Shown here in pieces: positions 7,450 to 15,002 of a stretch of 47,729 nt of DNA (the stretch's first letter is position 1; each line of letters begins with the position of its first letter). The notes below the pieces were generated by a model that was not told the DNA's origin, made no database searches, and saw only the letters and a program-made list of their open reading frames with translations. Position numbers and translations under genes: made by a program. Source of the stretch: an uncultured Clostridia bacterium (GTDB lineage: Bacteria; Bacillota; Clostridia; Christensenellales; Aristaeellaceae); the NCBI GenBank assembly GCA_944333055.1, contig CALVKT010000054.1, positions 1-47,729 on the forward strand. The letters run 5' to 3'.

Positions 7450-8544
7450 ATGTACGTCCAATCGCTGACCCTGCGCAATTTCAGGAATTACGAGCGGGCG
7501 ACGATCACGCCGGATCGCGGCGTGACCGTGTTCACCGGCTCCAACGCGCAGGGCAAGACCAACGTGCTGGAGGCCCTGCACCTGTGCTGTCTGGGCCGCA
7601 GCCACCGCACCGCGCGCGACGAGGAGCTCATCCGCTGGGGCGAGCACCGCGCGAGCGTGCAGCTCAGGACACACCACGCGGACGGCACGCACGACGTTGC
7701 CATCCTGCTGGACAAGACGCAGAAGAAAAAGAAGACCGTGCGCATCGGCACGCGGCAGGCGGAGCGCATCGGCGAATTGCTCGGCCACATGTGCGGCGTG
7801 CTCTTTTCCCCGGAGGACCTGTCCATCGTCAAGGACGGCCCGGCGGAGCGGCGCAGGTTTTTGGACATGCAGCTCTCCCAGCTTCGGCCGCAGTACTTCT
7901 ACGGTTTGCAGCGCGCGGTGCGCACGCTCAACCAGCGCAACGCGCTGCTGCGGGAGATCGCGAAAAACCCGTCCCTGCTGCCGACGCTGGACATGTGGGA
8001 CGAGCAGCTCGCGCAGATCGGCGCGCAGATCGCCCGAAACCGGCGCGAGGCCATCGCGTTTCTCGGCGAGGAGGCCGCCAGGGCGCACGCCTCGCTGACG
8101 GGCGGCCGCGAAGCGCTGCGCCTGCGCTACATCTCCCAGACGGAGGATGCGCCCGATAGCGCGGAGCGCCTGCTCTCGCGCATGCGCGCCGCGCGCCAGG
8201 AGGACCTGCGGCGCATGACCACGACGGTCGGCGTCCACCGCGACGACATGGGCGTGACCATCGACGGCAAGGAGGCGCGCACGTTCGCCTCGCAGGGACA
8301 GCAGCGCAGCGCGGTGCTCTCCCTGAAGCTGGCGCAGCTGGAGATGGCCGCACGCGAGACGGGCGAAGCGCCGGTGCTCATGCTCGACGACGTGATGAGC
8401 GAGCTGGACCCGGGCCGCCGCCGCCAGCTCATCGAGCGGATCGACCGTGTGCAGACGTTTGTGACGTGTACGGATCTGTCCGATCTGGCCGGGGCCAGGC
8501 AGGGCATGGTCTATCGCGTCGAGAACGGCGTCCTCCATGCCTGA
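7450..8544 (+). CDS. recF: DNA replication/repair protein RecF
   Basis: 364 aa SMC-like ATPase that loads RecA at gapped DNA. Walker A GSNAQGKTN near residue 30, the signature loop TFASQGQQRS and Walker B VLMLDDVMSELD are all present. It lies 6 bp after dnaN and is co-transcribed with it; the usual small S4-domain gene (yaaA) between them is absent. Confidence 0.96.
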   Translation: MYVQSLTLRNFRNYERATITPDRGVTVFTGSNAQGKTNVLEALHLCCLGRSHRTARDEELIRWGEHRASVQLRTHHADGTHDVAILLDKTQKKKKTVRIGTRQAERIGELLGHMCGVLFSPEDLSIVKDGPAERRRFLDMQLSQLRPQYFYGLQRAVRTLNQRNALLREIAKNPSLLPTLDMWDEQLAQIGAQIARNRREAIAFLGEEAARAHASLTGGREALRLRYISQTEDAPDSAERLLSRMRAARQEDLRRMTTTVGVHRDDMGVTIDGKEARTFASQGQQRSAVLSLKLAQLEMAARETGEAPVLMLDDVMSELDPGRRRQLIERIDRVQTFVTCTDLSDLAGARQGMVYRVENGVLHA

Positions 8545-8562
8545 AAAACATCTTGAAACCGG

Positions 8563-8670
8563 CGCGAAGCGAAGCAGGCAGGGTCTGGGGCCTGCGGCCC
8601 CAGCGTTTCCCCAAACATCGCATGGCGCGCCGAAGGCGCAATCATGCGCCGCGCTGTGCGGCTTCAAGCC
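8563..8670 (+). repeat. GC-rich stem-loop intergenic repeat
   Basis: Begins with CGCGAAGCGAAG, followed by the hairpin CTGGGGCC-TGC-GGCCCCAG (8585-8603). A block at 8618-8660 (GGCGCGCCGAAGGCGC, then ATCATGCGCCGCGC) recurs at about 18573-18612. No coding sequence is supported between 8545 and 9131. Confidence 0.65.
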
Positions 8671-8897
8671 GGCACGAAACGCCAAAGAGCCGGATTCAGG
8701 AAAATCGCCGTCAATGCGGCAATTCCCCAGTCCGCTTCGCGGACGCCGCCTTTGCGCGGGCCGTGGAAAGCACACCCGAAAAACGCCGGAAAATCGACAT
8801 GCACCGCGCGATGGTCGCGCGGCGCGCCCCCGCGCATCCTTTTGGGCGAACGCCCATTTTTTCAGGCAGCGCCCGCAAAAAGAGGATGTGCACAGCG

Positions 8898-8973
8898 TTT
8901 TCCACATAAATCGACAAATTCTCCACAGTTATCCACACTTCTGTGGAAAACTCTGTGGAAAAGCTGCGGATAA
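8898..8973. other. DnaA-box cluster between recF and the DUF5711 gene
   Basis: Six box-like sites in 76 bp: TTTTCCACA (8898), TTCTCCACA (8919), a perfect TTATCCACA (8929-8937), TGTGGAAAA (8942 and 8954) and TGCGGATAA (8965). This resembles one arm of a bipartite origin or a titration site. Together with the array at 39.2-39.4 kb it raises the question of which is oriC. Confidence 0.65.
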
Positions 8974-9131
8974 GCGGCGGAAAACCCCCAAGACAGGCGC
9001 CGGCGCTTTCGGCGCCGGCAGTGCCCAAAAGGAAAGCGGCGCCTGCGTTTTTGGGGGATTGTCCGGAAGGCGGCATGCGGGGCGGGTTCTGGATTGTTCC
9101 AAAAGTGGAAAAGTGGCCGAAAGGAAACAGC

Positions 9132-10334
9132 ATGATGGATCGCAATAAAAAGCGCGTGACGTATCGCGCGAGCGCGGGCACCACCCTGCGCGGATACGGC
9201 ATGGGCGATAACCGGAAAAAGAAGAAGAAAAAGGTGCTGCCCCAGCAGCTGCGCCTGCTGCTCACGCTGGGGGCGCTGACGGCCGTGATCGCGGTGGCGG
9301 TATCCTTTGCGCTGCAGGGCACGGGGCGCGAGAGCGTGGGCAGCGTGACGCGCATCGGCGCGACGCTCTCCCAGAACGTGACGCCCTTTGGCGACAGCGT
9401 GATCTTCTACGACGGCACGACGCTGCACTGCATGGCCGCCGGCGGCGGCAACCTGTGGAGCTATCAGATCGGCACGAACGCCGATTACGACGTGGCGCAG
9501 GAGCGCATCGTCGCCTGGTCGGGCAACGACGTGTACATCCTCAACAGCCGTGGCCGCCTCATCTACAACAACAAGATGTCCGACACGATCCAGTTCGCCG
9601 GCGCGGGCAGCGAGCACGTGGCGGTGTTCGTGGGCGAGGAGGACAACGGCGTCGTCACGGTGATCAACGAGGCGGGCCAGATCGTGGACAACGTGACCAT
9701 CAGCAACCAGACGCTGCTGGACATCGGCTTTTTCAAGGCCGTGACCTCATCCAGCGCGCAGGAGACGGAGCTGATGTGGGTGCTGGGCCTCAACACGACC
9801 GGCACCGTCATCTCCATGGAATTGCAGACGTTCCAGCCGGGCAAGCTCTCCACCGGCAAGAGCTCGCTGGGCGAGCACATCGCCTACAAGGTCTACGACG
9901 TGGACGGGCGGCTGGAGGTCGTCACCACGCGCCAGATCATGCACTACAACTATCGCGTGCTGGAGGAGGAAAACCCGACGCTCATCTACGGATACACCGT
10001 GGAGGACGTGCGCCAGAGCGGCAAGACGACCTATCAGCTGCTCATCCCCGCGCAGGAGAGCCGCGAGGGCGTGCGCATCAACAACGTGCGCCTGATGTAC
10101 GACAACGTAGACCGCGTGCTGCACCTGCCCAGCGAGTGCCTGGCCGCGACGCTGGGCACCCATTCCGTCTACGGCTTTTCCAGCAACGCGGTGTACGTGT
10201 GTCCGTATGGCGAGACGGCCTTCCGCGCGCACGCGCTGCCCGTCAATGTGACGGCCGTGCTGGGCATGATCACAAACAACCGCGCGGTCGTCGCCTCCGG
10301 TTCGGAGATCTACGTGGTCGAACTGCCGCGCTGA
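9132..10334 (+). CDS. Membrane-anchored beta-propeller protein, DUF5711 family
   Basis: 400 aa. A short basic N-terminus (KKKKKKVLPQQLR) precedes one transmembrane helix at about residues 43-62, so the rest is expected outside the membrane. The remainder is a series of strands with repeated motifs such as DSVIFYDGTTLHCM, NDVYILNSRGRLIYNN and NAVYVCPYG, typical of a PQQ/WD-like propeller. This matches clostridial DUF5711 proteins, whose function is unknown. The start has an AAAGGAAACAGC site upstream; ATG 9135 is an equivalent alternative. The cvpA-like gene follows 32 bp later. Confidence 0.75.
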   Translation: MMDRNKKRVTYRASAGTTLRGYGMGDNRKKKKKKVLPQQLRLLLTLGALTAVIAVAVSFALQGTGRESVGSVTRIGATLSQNVTPFGDSVIFYDGTTLHCMAAGGGNLWSYQIGTNADYDVAQERIVAWSGNDVYILNSRGRLIYNNKMSDTIQFAGAGSEHVAVFVGEEDNGVVTVINEAGQIVDNVTISNQTLLDIGFFKAVTSSSAQETELMWVLGLNTTGTVISMELQTFQPGKLSTGKSSLGEHIAYKVYDVDGRLEVVTTRQIMHYNYRVLEEENPTLIYGYTVEDVRQSGKTTYQLLIPAQESREGVRINNVRLMYDNVDRVLHLPSECLAATLGTHSVYGFSSNAVYVCPYGETAFRAHALPVNVTAVLGMITNNRAVVASGSEIYVVELPR

Positions 10335-10366
10335 GCGCAATCCTGTGAACAGGGAAAGGAATGGAC

Positions 10367-11080
10367 ATGAACATCATCGATATCCTGATACTCATCGTCA
10401 TCGGCGTGAGCGTGATCTTCGGCATGTACCGGGGCTTCATCAACGGCGTGCTCAGCGTGGCGGCGCTCATCGGCGCGGCGGCGCTGGCCTTTGTGCTCAG
10501 CGGCGAACTGGCCGCCTGGCTGACGGGCAACGAGACGCTGGTCAAGACGCTCATGTACTACACGGACGCGGGCAGCCGCATCGGCAACCTGGAACTCTCG
10601 CTGCTGAACGTCTCGCAGGTGACGGAAAGCGCGCTGGCGCAGATTTTGCAGAGCGCGAACCTGCCCGACGCGTTCGCCGCCGCGTTTGAAAACGCGTTCG
10701 TCTCGGCGCGCACGTCGACGGCCTCGGCCACGATGACCGTCGCCGACCTGCTCAGCCAGACGATCGTCAGCGTATCCATCTCCATCCTCAGCTTCCTGAT
10801 CTGCTTTTTCGTCTGCTACATCGTGGCGACGTTCGTCATCCACCTGATCGCCTACGTGTTCGAGCTGCCGGTGCTGCGCCATCTGGATGCGCTCATGGGC
10901 GGCGTGTTCGGCCTGGCGCGCGGCGTGCTGCTGCTGTTCATCCTCTTTGCGCTGCTGCCCATCGTGCTGGCCATCGCGCCGGTGCAGCAGGTGGAAGACC
11001 TGATCAACGCCTCGCGTCTGGCGCCCATGTTCGATAGCCAGATCATCCTCTCGATCCTGCAGATGGGCGCTGGAGCCTGA
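10367..11080 (+). CDS. CvpA family membrane protein
   Basis: About 237 aa. The N-terminus MNIIDILILIVIGVSVIFGMYRGFINGVLSVAALIGAAALAF matches the CvpA/colicin V production family (first helix, then YRGF). Further helices sit near residues 125-160 and 185-210. Family members are integral membrane proteins tied to envelope homeostasis, with no fixed molecular role. GGAAAGGA ends 6 nt before ATG 10367, which favours it over ATG 10361. Confidence 0.82.
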   Translation: MNIIDILILIVIGVSVIFGMYRGFINGVLSVAALIGAAALAFVLSGELAAWLTGNETLVKTLMYYTDAGSRIGNLELSLLNVSQVTESALAQILQSANLPDAFAAAFENAFVSARTSTASATMTVADLLSQTIVSVSISILSFLICFFVCYIVATFVIHLIAYVFELPVLRHLDALMGGVFGLARGVLLLFILFALLPIVLAIAPVQQVEDLINASRLAPMFDSQIILSILQMGAGA

Positions 11081-11152
11081 AAGGCGTGAAGCCGTCATGC
11101 GCCGCGCGCAGATGATTCATCACGATTTCAAACGGCACAAGGAGGCTTTCCG

Positions 11153-11326
11153 ATGGAGGTATTCTACTACCGCTGCGGCGTGTGCGGCTACGTGCATCAG
11201 GTGCCCAGCTACTGGATGGGCTTCGCCGCGGAGGACGAGACGCAGCAGATGCACTTCGATCCCCGCACGCAGGCCGTGTGCGCGAATCAGACGCTTGATT
11301 ACGCCGGTACCGGCGAGACGGACTGA
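11153..11326 (+). CDS. Small CxxC zinc-ribbon-like protein
   Basis: 57 aa: MEVFYYRCGVCGYVHQVPSY is the start, with a CGVC knuckle at residues 8-11 and one later Cys at 43. AAGGAGG lies 7 nt before the ATG, and codon use matches the neighbours, so it is probably real. It resembles a rubredoxin-like half-ribbon with only one complete CxxC pair; metal binding by a dimer or a structural role is speculation. Its operon neighbours are the cvpA-like gene upstream and M42 peptidases downstream. Confidence 0.7.
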   Translation: MEVFYYRCGVCGYVHQVPSYWMGFAAEDETQQMHFDPRTQAVCANQTLDYAGTGETD

Positions 11327-11336
11327 GCGACGATGG

Positions 11337-11440
11337 GGACCGTTGGGGCTGCCGCCCTCTTGGGGCTCTGCCCCAAACCCCGCTGGGGGAGATGATCTCC
11401 CCCAGACCCCCACACTTCGCTTCGCGGCGGTTTGAAGCAT
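11337..11440 (-). repeat. GC-rich stem-loop intergenic repeat
   Basis: Read on the minus strand it starts CTTCAAACCGCCGCGAAGCGAAG (11438-11416), then three hairpins: CTGGGGGAGA-TCA-TCTCCCCCAG (11405-11383), TTGGGGCAGAGCCCCAA (11376-11360) and AGGGC-GGCA-GCCCC (11358-11345). The order and connecting GGGGTTT match the copy at 28632-28727, but the stems differ in sequence. Confidence 0.8.
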
Positions 11441-11465
11441 TTTTCTACAAGAAAGGCGGATGTGT

Positions 11466-12509
11466 ATGCCCTATGTCGATTTCCTCGCCCGCATGGCGGC
11501 CATTCCCGGCACGAGCGGCTATGAAGCGCCCATCGCCGCGGCGTTTGCCGAGGCGTTCGCGCCGCACTGCGACGAGGTGCACACCGACGGCGTACACAAT
11601 GTGATCGCCGTGCAGCGCGGCAGCGGCGCGGGGCCCAGGATCATGCTCTGCGCGCACCTGGACGAGGTGGGCCTGATGACGCTGAACGTCGAGGAGGACG
11701 GCAGCGTCCGCTTCCTCTCGCTGGGCGTGGCGGCGCAGACGCTGCCCGCGCAGGCGGTGCGCATCCTCACGCAGGACGGGCCCATCCACGGGGTGATCGG
11801 CGCGGCGCCGCCGCAGATGACCGACGAGGCGGCGCGAAGGCGCGTGACGCCCGTCGATGAGCTGTTCATCGACACGGGCCTCGCGCCCGATGAGGCGAAG
11901 CGGCGCATCGCGCCGGGCACGTGCGTGCAGCTTCTGGGCACGGTGAAGCGGCTGCAAAACGAGCGGGTGACCGGCAAGGCGCTCGACGACCGCGCGTGCG
12001 CGGCGATCCTGCTGGACTGCGCCGAGCAGATGCAGCACAGGCGGCACGACTCGGACGTCTATTACGTGATCTCCGCGCGCGAGGAGCGCGATTCGCTGGG
12101 GGCGCTGGCGGCGGCGGAGCGCATCCGCCCGGACGCGGCGATCATCCTGGACGTGACGCACGGCGAGATGCCGGACTGCCGGCCGGGCGAGACGTATCCG
12201 CTGGACGCCACCGTGCTCTTCGCCGGGCCGAACGCGCACAGGAAGGTGACGGCCCTGCTGCTTGCGCATGCCGAGCGGCTGCACGTCAAGACGCGGATCG
12301 AGGCCGTCGGCGGCAATTCCTACACGGATGCGTGGGCGGTGCAGATCGGCTGCGAAGGCGTGCCCTGCGCGATCATGAGCCTGCCGCTCAAGTACATGCA
12401 CACGACGGTGGAGATGGGCGATCAGGCCGTGATGCGCGATCAGGCGCACCTGCTGTGCGAGGCGGTCTGCGCGATGCGCCGGGGCTGGGAGGAGACGCTA
12501 TGCTTTTGA
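11466..12509 (+). CDS. M42 family metallopeptidase (first of three)
   Basis: 347 aa, normal length for the M42/TET aminopeptidase family, which forms 12-subunit tetrahedral cages that trim peptides using two metal ions. The ligand set is complete: AHLDEVG (His), KALDDRA (bridging Asp), ISAREERDS (catalytic Glu plus metal Glu), ILDVTHGE (Asp) and KYMHTTVE (His). ATG 11466 is chosen for its 6-nt spacing from AAAGGCGG; ATG 11460 is also in frame. It overlaps the next gene by 10 bp. Confidence 0.88.
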   Translation: MPYVDFLARMAAIPGTSGYEAPIAAAFAEAFAPHCDEVHTDGVHNVIAVQRGSGAGPRIMLCAHLDEVGLMTLNVEEDGSVRFLSLGVAAQTLPAQAVRILTQDGPIHGVIGAAPPQMTDEAARRRVTPVDELFIDTGLAPDEAKRRIAPGTCVQLLGTVKRLQNERVTGKALDDRACAAILLDCAEQMQHRRHDSDVYYVISAREERDSLGALAAAERIRPDAAIILDVTHGEMPDCRPGETYPLDATVLFAGPNAHRKVTALLLAHAERLHVKTRIEAVGGNSYTDAWAVQIGCEGVPCAIMSLPLKYMHTTVEMGDQAVMRDQAHLLCEAVCAMRRGWEETLCF

Positions 12510-13534
12510 GTGAGATGACCGCGCTGCGCGGGCCCTCCGGCTGGGAGGACGCGGTGCGCGACGCGATCCGCCGCGAGGCGGCGGCCATCCTTTACGGAAA
12601 GGGCCGCGTGTACACGGACACGATGGGCAATCTGTTCTGCTGCCGGACGGGCACGGATGCAGGCAAGCCGCGCGTGATGCTTGCCGCGCACATGGACGAG
12701 GTGGGCTTTCTCGTGCGCTTTGCGCGGGAGGACGGGCTGCTTGGGATCGACGCCGTGGGCGACATCGACCCGCGCTGCGCCGTCTCCAAACACGTGCTCG
12801 TGGGCGAAAACGCCGTGCCGGGCGTCATCGGCGTCAAGGCCATCCATCTGATGTGCGAGGAAGACCGGAAGAAGGCGCCTGATCTTCAAAACATGTTCAT
12901 CGACGTCGGCGCGAAAGACAGGGAGGAGGCCGAGCGCCTCTGCCCGCCGGGCAGCTATGCGACGTTTGACGGCGCGTATGTGCCGTTCGGCGACGGATTC
13001 GTGCAGGCCAGGGCGCTGGGCAGCCGTGCGGGCTGCCTCGTGCTGCTTGACGCGCTGCGCGAGAGCGATTACGCGGGCGACCTCACCTGCGTCTTCACGG
13101 TGCAGCAGCACGTCGGGATGCGCGGGGCGCGCATCGCGGCGCGGCGCATCATGCCGGACGCAGCCGTCGTCGTGGAAGGCGCGGCGGCCTGCGACATGGG
13201 CATGACCGACGCGCACAGGCAGGCGGCCCGCTGCGGCGCGGGCGCAGTGCTGCCGTTCATGGACAGGCGCGCCGTCGTTCCCCAGCGCATGCGCGAGCTG
13301 GCGCTGCGCGCGGCGCAGAAAAGGGGGATTCCCGTGCAGACGCTGCGCGGCACGGCGGCTTCAAGCGGCGCGGGCGAGATCGAGCGCGTGGGCGCGCCCT
13401 GCCTGCGCATCGCCATCCCCTGCCGCTACGCACATTCGCCCGCAACGGTGTGCAAGCTGAGCGACATCGACGCGGTGCGCGATTTGCTGCTGGCCGTGCT
13501 TGAGGAAATCAACGAAGGAGCGGATCGGGTATGA
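12500..13534 (+). CDS. M42 family protein lacking catalytic and metal residues
   Basis: 344 aa with clear M42 fold similarity along its length (AAHMDEVGFLVR, CRYAHSPATV at the end). However, the bridging-metal motif ALDDRxG reads ALGSRAG, the catalytic pair QEEVGLRGA reads QQHVGMRGA, and the DVT-type Asp is replaced in VVVEGAAACD. At least three active-site residues are changed while the frame is intact, which points to a maintained pseudoenzyme and not decay. It overlaps its neighbours on both sides (CTATGC; ATGA), so stoichiometric co-expression with the two active paralogues is likely. A structural or regulatory subunit of a mixed TET cage is an inference. Confidence 0.82.
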   Translation: MLLSEMTALRGPSGWEDAVRDAIRREAAAILYGKGRVYTDTMGNLFCCRTGTDAGKPRVMLAAHMDEVGFLVRFAREDGLLGIDAVGDIDPRCAVSKHVLVGENAVPGVIGVKAIHLMCEEDRKKAPDLQNMFIDVGAKDREEAERLCPPGSYATFDGAYVPFGDGFVQARALGSRAGCLVLLDALRESDYAGDLTCVFTVQQHVGMRGARIAARRIMPDAAVVVEGAAACDMGMTDAHRQAARCGAGAVLPFMDRRAVVPQRMRELALRAAQKRGIPVQTLRGTAASSGAGEIERVGAPCLRIAIPCRYAHSPATVCKLSDIDAVRDLLLAVLEEINEGADRV

Positions 13535-14517
13535 CATTTCTGAATGAACTGCTCGGCGGCTTCGGCCCGTCCGGGCACGAGGGCCGCGTGGCCGAGACGA
13601 TCCGCGCGGCGATAGAGGGCTGCGTGGACAGCGTGCACACCGACGCCATGGGCAATCTGATCGCCGTGAGGCGCGGCGGCGGCACGGGGCGGCGCATCAT
13701 GGTCAGCGCGCACATGGACCACATCGGCCTGGCCGTGACCGACGCGGACGAGCACGGCTTTCTGCGCGTGTGCGCCGTGGGCGGCGTGCACGCGGGGCGG
13801 CTGATCAGCGGGCACGTCGTCTTTGAAAACGGCGTGTGCGGCGTCGTCGGCGTAGAGGAGAAGGTCAAGGGCGAGGCGAAGGCGGTAGATCTCTACGTGG
13901 ACATCGGCGCTTCCAGCCGCGAGGAGGCGCTTGCCATGGTGCGCATCGGCGACATGTGCGTGATGCGCCCGCGCGTGACGAAGCTGGGCGAACACCGCCT
14001 CGCCTCCCCGGCGATGGACGACCGCATCGCCTGCTACGTGCTGGCGCAGGCGCTGCTGTCGCTGCCCGATGCGCACGAGAACGAGATCGTGGCCGTGTTC
14101 TCCGTGCAGGAGGAGGTCGGGCTGCGCGGCGCGGAGGCCGCGGCGTTCGCGGCGCAGCCGGACATGGGCATCGCCGTGGATGTGACGGGCGTGGGCGACG
14201 TGCCGGAGCCCGCCGTGAAGCTGCCCGTGAAGCTGGGCGGCGGCGCGGCGATCAAGATCATGGACAGTTCCGTGATCTGTACGCCGTCCGTCGTGGCGAT
14301 GATGGAGCGTCTGGCGCGGGAACACGACATCCCCGTGCAGCGCGAGGTGCTGCCCTTTGGCGGCACGGACGCGGGCGCCATCCAGCGCACGCGCGGCGGC
14401 GTGCCCACCGGCGCGATCTCCATTCCCTGCCGCTACATCCACAGCGAGGCGGAGACGGTCGATTTGCGCGACGTGGAGGCCTGCGTCGGCCTGCTGCGCG
14501 CCTGCCTGCTCGCCTGA
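13531..14517 (+). CDS. M42 family metallopeptidase (third of three)
   Basis: 328 aa with all canonical M42 residues: AHMDHIGL (His), PAMDDRIAC (bridging Asp), FSVQEEVGLRGAE (Glu-Glu), IAVDVTGVGD (Asp) and CRYIHSEAE (His). It starts with an ATGA overlap on the preceding pseudoenzyme gene and has a GAAGGAG site. It is expected to act as a broad aminopeptidase or deblocking aminopeptidase in the cytoplasm; the exact specificity is unknown. Confidence 0.92.
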   Translation: MTFLNELLGGFGPSGHEGRVAETIRAAIEGCVDSVHTDAMGNLIAVRRGGGTGRRIMVSAHMDHIGLAVTDADEHGFLRVCAVGGVHAGRLISGHVVFENGVCGVVGVEEKVKGEAKAVDLYVDIGASSREEALAMVRIGDMCVMRPRVTKLGEHRLASPAMDDRIACYVLAQALLSLPDAHENEIVAVFSVQEEVGLRGAEAAAFAAQPDMGIAVDVTGVGDVPEPAVKLPVKLGGGAAIKIMDSSVICTPSVVAMMERLAREHDIPVQREVLPFGGTDAGAIQRTRGGVPTGAISIPCRYIHSEAETVDLRDVEACVGLLRACLLA

Positions 14518-14539
14518 TCCAAGAAGGAGTTTTTTTGTC

Positions 14540-14992
14540 ATGAAAGAAGTCATCAGGCTGACGAACAAGACGGCCGTCGCCCTGCGCAAGAGCGCGCAGC
14601 GCGTGCGCACGGCATACTTTGCCGCTGCTGTGATTCTGAGCCTTGCGCTGGGGGCGCTGGGCATCTTTCTGGGGCTGATGTGGCTGCCCGCCGTGCCGCT
14701 GTGCATCGCCGCCGCCGCGCTGCTGGATTGCGCGCTGATGATCGCCTCGCGCAGCCGCTACCTGAGCATGATCGGCCAGGCGATCTGCACGGAGGCCGCC
14801 GCGCGCGAGATCCGCGCGGGCTCAAGCGCGGACAGGCGGCGCGAGCAGGCGCTGCGCGATCTGATGCGCGTCAAGGAGGACGTGCAGGGCCGCGCCGCGC
14901 CCAATGCGCAGCAGGAGGCGGAGGAGGCCCCCGCGCCCGGCGTGCACCGCCGCCGCAGGAACACCCTTCAGCTCATCCGCAGCGGACAGTAA
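14540..14992 (+). CDS. Small membrane protein of unknown function
   Basis: 150 aa. A basic amphipathic start (MKEVIRLTNKTAVALRKSAQRVRTAYF) is followed by two adjacent hydrophobic helices at about residues 28-50 and 52-72. A charged, helical cytoplasmic-type tail with many Arg and Ala residues ends in RRRRNTLQLIRSG. AAGAAGGAG sets the start. No family is recognised. It lies between the M42 genes and the large membrane protein in what looks like one operon. Confidence 0.65.
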   Translation: MKEVIRLTNKTAVALRKSAQRVRTAYFAAAVILSLALGALGIFLGLMWLPAVPLCIAAAALLDCALMIASRSRYLSMIGQAICTEAAAREIRAGSSADRRREQALRDLMRVKEDVQGRAAPNAQQEAEEAPAPGVHRRRRNTLQLIRSGQ

Positions 14993-15002
14993 GGAGGCGG
15001 CC

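Noticed and set aside
6289-8907. 872-codon minus-strand open frame
   Set aside because: Antisense to dnaN and recF. In GC-rich DNA such frames stay open by codon bias; the composition is not protein-like.
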